In this document: in pieces, positions 14,668 through 18,756 of the stretch
Layout of the letters: every line of letters starts with the position of its first letter
Position numbering within the stretch: position 1 is the stretch's first letter
DNA from: an uncultured Eubacteriales bacterium
GTDB lineage: Bacteria > Bacillota > Clostridia > Oscillospirales > CAG-382
Assembly (NCBI GenBank): GCA_900554405.1
Contig: USHI01000011.1
Coordinates: 1-18,756 of the forward strand
Direction: 5' to 3'
Length of the DNA: 18,756 bases
The notes under the pieces: generated by a model
Told to the model about the DNA's origin: nothing
Seen by the model: the letters and a program-made list of their open reading frames with translations, nothing else
Databases searched by the model: none
Program-made: the position numbers and the translations under genes

Positions 14668-15888
14668 ATGGACAAGGCAACTATCGCTTCTTACCGCAGG
14701 TTTTACCGCGATCAGCTTTTGAACGATGTCATCCCCTTCTGGATGAACAGCGATCTTATCGACCGCGAAAACGGCGGATATATCACCAGTGTAGACCGCG
14801 AGGGCAGATCCTACAACGACGATAAATCCGGCTGGTTCCAGGGCAGATGTCTCTGGACGTTTTCCAGGCTCTGCAATGTTTACGGCAAGCGCGACGAATG
14901 GGTCGAAGCCGCCGAGATCGGCAAGAAATTCATGGACAAATACATCGCCGACACCGACGGAAGAATGTATTTCACACTCACAAAGGAAGGCAAGCCGCTC
15001 CGCAAGCGCAGATACACCTTCACGGAAAGCTTTTATGTGCTTTCCATGGCGGAATATGCCGTTATGACGGGCGACAAGGAAGCGCTCCGCAAGGCGGAGG
15101 AATGCTTCGAAATGATGCTTTCCATATACCGCGATCCCGCGACCGATCCTTACAAGATCACTCCCAAGAGCTATGCCTCCACCCGCGCGGAACGCGCCGC
15201 CGCAAGCCCTATGGTGCTTGTTTCCGGCGCCCAGGCTCTGCGCAGGTGCGACCCCGAAAAAGCGGAATATTACACCCGTGTCGCGGATGAAATGGCAAAC
15301 GATATCATCAAATACCACTACAAGCCGGAACTCGGCTGCGTGCTGGAAACCGTCGGCCCGAACGGCGAATATATCGACAACCCCGCCGGCAGAACGATCA
15401 ACCCCGGTCATTCAATGGAAAACAGCTGGTTCCTTATGAACCAGGCTCTTCACACCGGCGATGAAAAGCTGCTCAAAGCCGCGCTCACCATTCTCGACCG
15501 TTCGCTCGAATGGGGTTGGGATAAAGAAAACGGCGGCTTCATATACTTCACCGACGTAAAGGGTCGCCCCTGCGAACAGCTCGAACACGACATGAAGCTC
15601 TGGTGGGTCCACAACGAAGCGCTTATCGCCACTCTGCTTGCTTACTCCATAACCGGCGACGAAAAATACGCCGAATGGTTCGAAAAGGCTCACTTCTATG
15701 CCTTCGGCCATTTTGCGGATAAGGAATGCGGCGAATGGTACGGCTACCTTCATAAGGACGGCACCGTTTCCCACACCCAGAAGGGTTCCATGTGGAAGGG
15801 TCCCTTCCATCTTCCCCGCTGCCTGATGAACTGCGAATACATTCTCGGCTGCCTCGAAGAGGGCAAAAAAGTCGGTCCGCTGCTCTGA
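14668..15888 (+). CDS. AGE-family N-acylglucosamine 2-epimerase
   Basis: 406 residues, the usual size of the AGE (renin-binding-protein) family of (alpha/alpha)6-barrel isomerases, which interconvert N-acetylglucosamine and N-acetylmannosamine or epimerise/isomerise related sugars. The two essential histidines are in their expected settings: H248 in INPGHSMENSWF and H381 in MWKGPFHLPRCLM. Further family blocks are GGYITSVDREG near the start, FQGRCLWTFSRL at about 57-68, and LWWVHNEALIA at 311-321. No signal peptide, cytosolic. The ATG has AAGGAAGG nine bases upstream and its own promoter. No sialic-acid, glycan or transport genes are adjacent except a tiny membrane protein downstream, so the true sugar could be another aldose, such as mannose or cellobiose. 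Confidence 0.93.
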   Translation: MDKATIASYRRFYRDQLLNDVIPFWMNSDLIDRENGGYITSVDREGRSYNDDKSGWFQGRCLWTFSRLCNVYGKRDEWVEAAEIGKKFMDKYIADTDGRMYFTLTKEGKPLRKRRYTFTESFYVLSMAEYAVMTGDKEALRKAEECFEMMLSIYRDPATDPYKITPKSYASTRAERAAASPMVLVSGAQALRRCDPEKAEYYTRVADEMANDIIKYHYKPELGCVLETVGPNGEYIDNPAGRTINPGHSMENSWFLMNQALHTGDEKLLKAALTILDRSLEWGWDKENGGFIYFTDVKGRPCEQLEHDMKLWWVHNEALIATLLAYSITGDEKYAEWFEKAHFYAFGHFADKECGEWYGYLHKDGTVSHTQKGSMWKGPFHLPRCLMNCEYILGCLEEGKKVGPLL

Positions 15889-16049
15889 TGAAGCATATCG
15901 GAATATCTCTTTCCGCTCTTGCACAGGCGGGCACATTATCCGACGCCGGCGTTATGATCGCCTGTATCGTGATGTTTATCGGCATATCCTTTTTCGGCGT
16001 GCTTTTTATCAAAGCCGTGCAAAAGGATAAAAAAAACAGGCACAAATAG
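15888..16049 (+). CDS. Small single-TM protein, coupled to the epimerase
   Basis: 53 residues. Its ATG shares one base with the epimerase stop (TGATG), which points to translational coupling; no clear ribosome site of its own is needed. Residues about 18-43 form one TM helix (DAGVMIACIVMFIGISFFGVLFIKA), followed by a lysine-rich tail (KAVQKDKKNRHK), giving an expected N-out/C-in orientation. It resembles in outline the small accessory subunits of sodium-coupled transporters, such as MetS-type peptides, but no transporter is next to it. It is followed 33 bases later by the terminator. It could be a transporter accessory or simply an uncharacterised membrane peptide. Confidence 0.75.
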   Translation: MKHIGISLSALAQAGTLSDAGVMIACIVMFIGISFFGVLFIKAVQKDKKNRHK

Positions 16050-16082
16050 CCAAAAGCTCTTGCAGCGCAAGGCATTTTCTAC

Positions 16083-16111
16083 AAGCCCCGGTTCCGCACC
16101 GGGGCTTTTTT
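16083..16111 (+). terminator. Intrinsic terminator after the epimerase operon
   Basis: A perfect 9-bp stem, AAGCCCCGG (16083-16091) and CCGGGGCTT (16099-16107), with a 7-base loop, leads into a run of six T's (16106-16111). It separates the epimerase pair from the sigma-factor operon. Confidence 0.95.
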
Positions 16112-16131
16112 CAAAAAAAATCCTCCTTTGA

Positions 16132-16162
16132 TGTAACCGAAACGGCTCCCGAAAGGTATTAT
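16132..16162 (+). promoter_or_regulatory. Possible promoter (perhaps ECF-type) for the sigma/propeller operon
   Basis: Between the terminator and the sigma gene, TGTAACC at 16132-16138 has the AAC core often seen in ECF -35 elements and is followed 18 bases later by TATTAT (16157-16162). ECF operons are often autoregulated, so this is where such a promoter should be. No sigma-A -35 at the right distance was seen. The match is weak. Confidence 0.35.
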
Positions 16163-16184
16163 TCAATGAAAGGCGGTGAACCCG

Positions 16185-16676
16185 TTGGCAAGTGAAACGC
16201 TGCGCAGCGCTGACCGTGATTCGGTCCTTGCAAGAAACGCCGGTACGGTTTATCGGCTCGCTTACCTACGCACCGGCAACGTTCACGATGCGGAGGATAT
16301 CATGCAGGATGTGTTCCTGCGCTATATCAGAAGATCGCCCGAGTTTGAAAGCACGGAGCACGAAAAGGCATGGTTTATCCGTGTCACGGTGAACCGTACA
16401 AGGAGCTTTTTTGCCTCGCCCTGGAAGCAGCGCGTGGTTTTTTCGGAGGAAAAGGATTTCACCTCCGAGCCTGTTGCCGCCACGGGAATTACCGAAGCCG
16501 TCGCCGCACTGCCGAAGGATATATCCACGGCAATACATCTTTACTATTATGAAAACCTGCCGGTAAAGGATATTTCGGAAGCCACGGGAAAGAGCGAATC
16601 GGCGGTGAAAGCCCTGCTGTTCCGCGGCAGAAAGCTGCTGAAGCTCGAACTCGAAAGCGAAACAGAGAAAGGATGA
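16185..16676 (+). CDS. ECF-type sigma-70 family RNA polymerase sigma factor
   Basis: 163 residues with only sigma regions 2 and 4, as in extracytoplasmic-function sigma factors. Region 2 contains DAEDIMQDVFLRYI (about 35-48) and KAWFIRVTVNRTRSFF. Region 4 is at about 106-155, with ALPKDISTAIHLYYYENLPV and the helix-turn-helix DISEATGKSESAVKALLFRGRKLLK. Start choice: TTG at 16185, because GGCGGTGA, close to the ideal Shine-Dalgarno, lies five bases upstream; the GTG at 16176 lies inside that site. Its stop overlaps the region just ahead of the propeller gene's start, so the two are one operon. It likely drives a small regulon, held inactive by the membrane partner next to it; targets are not in the window. 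Confidence 0.94.
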   Translation: MASETLRSADRDSVLARNAGTVYRLAYLRTGNVHDAEDIMQDVFLRYIRRSPEFESTEHEKAWFIRVTVNRTRSFFASPWKQRVVFSEEKDFTSEPVAATGITEAVAALPKDISTAIHLYYYENLPVKDISEATGKSESAVKALLFRGRKLLKLELESETEKG

Positions 16677-16681
16677 TTTGT

Positions 16682-18529
16682 GTGTTTGAAGAAGAATACA
16701 AAAAAGCAATGGATGCGGTAAAGCCGTCCGAAAAGGCGCTTGCCGAAACATCCGAAGCAATGGAGGAGCTCGAAAAAAGCAGGCGCAGGGGCGCGTTCCG
16801 CGGAAGAAAGAGGTTTATTCGCGCGGCGGTCGCCGCGTGTGTTTCCGCCGTACTGATCTGCGGGGCGATTTTCACGCCGGCATTTCTGCCGGATAACGCG
16901 GCAAATGACCGGATACCGCACACATCCTCGCTGCGGCCGGCGAAAAGCGCGGAGGATATAAAACAGCTTTTCGAATTTGCGTTCGGCGCGGACGGTGATA
17001 TCCGGCACGACGGTTTTTTCGTGCCGACGGACGGTATGGGGAAAAACTTCAAGCTGACACAAGAGACACAGCACACCCCGGAAGACGAGCCGGACAAAGC
17101 GCCCGACCATTCCGAAACCAATTCGCAATATGCCGCGGTACGCGAAGCGGATACAGTAAAAACCGACGGGAAATATATATACCCCCTGAACAGAAGCGCA
17201 AGCAGGATACACATCACCGCCGTGGACGGCGATAAACTGCAATCGGTTTCCGCCATAAACACCGGCGAAGGAGTGCCGACGGAAATACTTGTACGCGGAG
17301 ACAGACTTGCGGTAATATCCGTTGCGGATGCGAGTAAAACGATAATACGTATTTACGACATTTCCGACCGCACATCCCCCCAATTCCTTGCAGAAAGAAC
17401 GCAAAGCGGCGTATATATCACCGTGCGCGAGATCGGCGGGGCAATATACTGCGCAACCATATACGGCATCCCGCTTTACGGGCAGATCGAGGACACTGAT
17501 ATCGACCTCCCGCAGATAAACGGCTCCGATATCGGTTGCAGAAACATTCTTATACCGGATGAAGCGCAGTGCGCAAGCTTTTCGATAATCACCGCCCTTG
17601 ATTTTGAGACCGGCAGCGAGACCGACCGGCTCGCCTTTGCGGGGGTTGCGGCAAATATCTTCGCCGCGGAAGGCAATATTTACCTCTACGACCGCAATGA
17701 AACACATACCGCCATATACCGAATAGCGCTCGAAAACGGCAAAATAGAACAAAACGGCGAGGCGGAGATCCCCGGAGTGGTAAAGGATCAGTTCTCGTTC
17801 GATGAATCCGAAGGCAGACTGCGTATCGCGACAACGCGCAGAGCCGTCGGAACGGAAGCAAAGCACAGCAACGTTTATGTTCTTGATGAGAATATGGAAA
17901 CGATCGGCACAAGCGGCGATCTCGGCATAGACGAGGATATTCAATCGGTGAGATACATCGGCGATATCGCATATGTCGTCACCTTCCGCCGGACCGACCC
18001 GCTTTATGCAGTGGATCTTTCCGACCCGACATCCCCCAAAACCCTCTCCGAACTGAAAATAACCGGATATTCAAGCTTCATGCAATCCTACGGCGAAGGG
18101 CTGCTGCTGGGGATCGGCTACGAGGCGACGGATTCCGGCAAAGTTTACGGGGTAAAGCTGACGATGTTTGACGTTTCCGATCCGGAAAGCGTTTCCGCCG
18201 TTGACAGCATCGTCTATTCCTGGCTGGATGAATACGTTGCAACCGATGCGGCGCTCAACCACAAAGCGCTTCTGTGCAATGCCGGAAAAGGATTGATCGC
18301 AATGCCGTTCGAGCGTAAAACCGGAGAATCCTTTGCGGCGTTCTTCTCCTTCGACGGAAGCACGCTTTCCGAAAAGGGCAGAGTCGCGCTTCCGGATGGT
18401 CTCAGCGGCAAAAGCTCTTATATGCGCGTGCTTTATATCGGCGATCACGGGTTTTTGTGCACGGACAGCGTGATTCTTTCCTTCGGGCTCGAAACACTCG
18501 AAATTTCCGGAAATATATATCTTAACTGA
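16682..18529 (+). CDS. Membrane-anchored beta-propeller protein, probable anti-sigma partner
   Basis: 615 residues. The N-terminus (MFEEEYKKAMDAVKPSEKALAET) resembles the cytosolic sigma-facing tails common in clostridial ECF partners. One TM helix lies at about 46-68 (RAAVAACVSAVLICGAIF). An acidic linker and then a large exported domain from about residue 148 follow, beginning with EADTVKTDGKYIYPL, the hallmark of the secreted Beta_propel family (distant WD-40-like). Repeating blades contain IYDISDRTSPQFL, AVDLSDPTSPKTLSELKITG and MFDVSDPESVSAVDS. GTG at 16682 is preferred, with AAAGGA eight bases upstream; the ATG at 16673, which overlaps the sigma stop, has its ribosome site abutting it. 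No zinc anti-sigma HxxxCxxC motif is present. The inferred role is sensing an envelope signal and releasing the sigma factor. Confidence 0.9.
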   Translation: MFEEEYKKAMDAVKPSEKALAETSEAMEELEKSRRRGAFRGRKRFIRAAVAACVSAVLICGAIFTPAFLPDNAANDRIPHTSSLRPAKSAEDIKQLFEFAFGADGDIRHDGFFVPTDGMGKNFKLTQETQHTPEDEPDKAPDHSETNSQYAAVREADTVKTDGKYIYPLNRSASRIHITAVDGDKLQSVSAINTGEGVPTEILVRGDRLAVISVADASKTIIRIYDISDRTSPQFLAERTQSGVYITVREIGGAIYCATIYGIPLYGQIEDTDIDLPQINGSDIGCRNILIPDEAQCASFSIITALDFETGSETDRLAFAGVAANIFAAEGNIYLYDRNETHTAIYRIALENGKIEQNGEAEIPGVVKDQFSFDESEGRLRIATTRRAVGTEAKHSNVYVLDENMETIGTSGDLGIDEDIQSVRYIGDIAYVVTFRRTDPLYAVDLSDPTSPKTLSELKITGYSSFMQSYGEGLLLGIGYEATDSGKVYGVKLTMFDVSDPESVSAVDSIVYSWLDEYVATDAALNHKALLCNAGKGLIAMPFERKTGESFAAFFSFDGSTLSEKGRVALPDGLSGKSSYMRVLYIGDHGFLCTDSVILSFGLETLEISGNIYLN

Positions 18530-18562
18530 CCGTGCCGGAGCAGCGGCTCGCGGCAGCGATCG

Positions 18563-18599
18563 AAAAAAGGGGCGCCTGCTTTCATGCGCGCCCTTTTTT
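18563..18599 (+). terminator. Intrinsic terminator after the propeller gene
   Basis: AAAAAAGGGGCGC (18563-18575) pairs with GCGCGCCCTTTTTT (18586-18599), with a single bulged G and a loop of about 10 bases. The A-run on one side and T-run on the other make it usable in both directions. It sits 34 bases after the stop. Confidence 0.85.
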
Positions 18600-18633
18600 G
18601 CGCCCGAACGGATGAAATTCGCGCAAAAAAGAC

Positions 18634-18662
18634 TTGCATTTATCCCGTAAACGTGATATAAT
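18634..18662 (+). promoter_or_regulatory. Strong sigma-A promoter for a gene beyond the window
   Basis: TTGCAT (18634-18639, 4 of 6) and a perfect TATAAT (18657-18662) with an exact 17-base spacer lie just after the terminator. Transcription would begin near 18669 and run to the window edge without an obvious start codon having a ribosome site. Confidence 0.8.
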
Positions 18663-18668
18663 ACGAAG

Positions 18669-18756
18669 GCTTTTGTGAAAAAGCGCAAATTCACACACCG
18701 TGTATGCCCTTCCCCGGGTGCGCAGAGAGCGTTTTTGGGCGGGTAAATTCACAAAC
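18669..18756 (+). other. Untranslated leader start with repeated TTCACA and possible alternative hairpins
   Basis: No gene is seen in these 88 bases. TGTGAA (18674-18679) can pair with TTCACA at 18690-18695 or with the second copy at 18748-18753; both copies lie within the direct repeat AAATTCACA (18687-18695 and 18745-18753). Smaller hairpins are possible at ACACaccGTGT and CCCttccccGGG. This may be the front of a regulatory leader, but I match it to no known riboswitch, T-box or ribosomal-protein leader. Confidence 0.45.

Noticed and set aside
16547..17944. 465-codon minus-strand open frame opposite the propeller gene
   Set aside because: It is antisense to a gene with clear family motifs, and its translation is rich in Arg/Tyr/Cys without domain structure.

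Overview
The window looks like a chromosomal segment of an uncultured, gut-type member of the Clostridia (Firmicutes). The basis is the gene content and style: an ECF-type vitamin transporter S component, a TOPRIM/RNase M5-like protein between holA and mtaB, a BspA-type leucine-rich-repeat lipoprotein, and an ECF sigma factor paired with a membrane-anchored beta-propeller protein. Spacing is very tight, with many overlapping stops and starts, Shine-Dalgarno sites of the GGAGG type, and frequent GTG/TTG starts. Base composition is moderately GC-rich except in the leftmost ~0.9 kb. There are no tRNA, rRNA, CRISPR, transposase or phage genes. Every stretch longer than about 230 bases is accounted for by a gene.

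Layout. (1) 1-2872, minus strand: an ECF transporter S component, an M55 (DppA-like) metallopeptidase and a zinc-ribbon/TPR/chitobiase-C-terminal-like membrane protein that runs off the left edge. A NagD-type HAD phosphatase (2917-3696) diverges from the S component. (2) 3680-14514, minus strand: a nine-gene head-to-tail string read from a perfect-consensus promoter at 14544-14572. The order is LRR lipoprotein, alaS, HIT protein, phosphoribosyltransferase, comEC, holA, TOPRIM/RNase M5-like, mtaB, and an unknown protein with a seven-fold PExQ repeat. Its last gene converges on, and overlaps by 17 bp, the end of the HAD gene. (3) 14602-16111, plus strand: a second good promoter, an N-acylglucosamine 2-epimerase-family gene, a 53-residue single-TM protein whose ATG overlaps the epimerase stop, and a strong intrinsic terminator. 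(4) 16185-18599, plus strand: ECF sigma factor, partner beta-propeller membrane protein, terminator. (5) 18634-18756: a strong promoter and the start of an untranslated leader whose gene lies beyond the window.

The large minus-strand string is mostly housekeeping: translation (alaS, mtaB), replication (holA), DNA uptake (comEC), RNA processing and nucleotide salvage. The parts that look least described are the sigma/propeller pair (probably an envelope-signal system whose partner lacks the classical zinc anti-sigma motif), the degenerate nuclease domain of ComEC, the repeat-bearing unknown protein after mtaB, the tiny membrane protein coupled to the epimerase, the M55/S-component pairing, and possible alternative pairing in the leader at the right end. 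The leftmost gene shows an in-frame change in composition that could be transfer, recombination or an assembly chimera.
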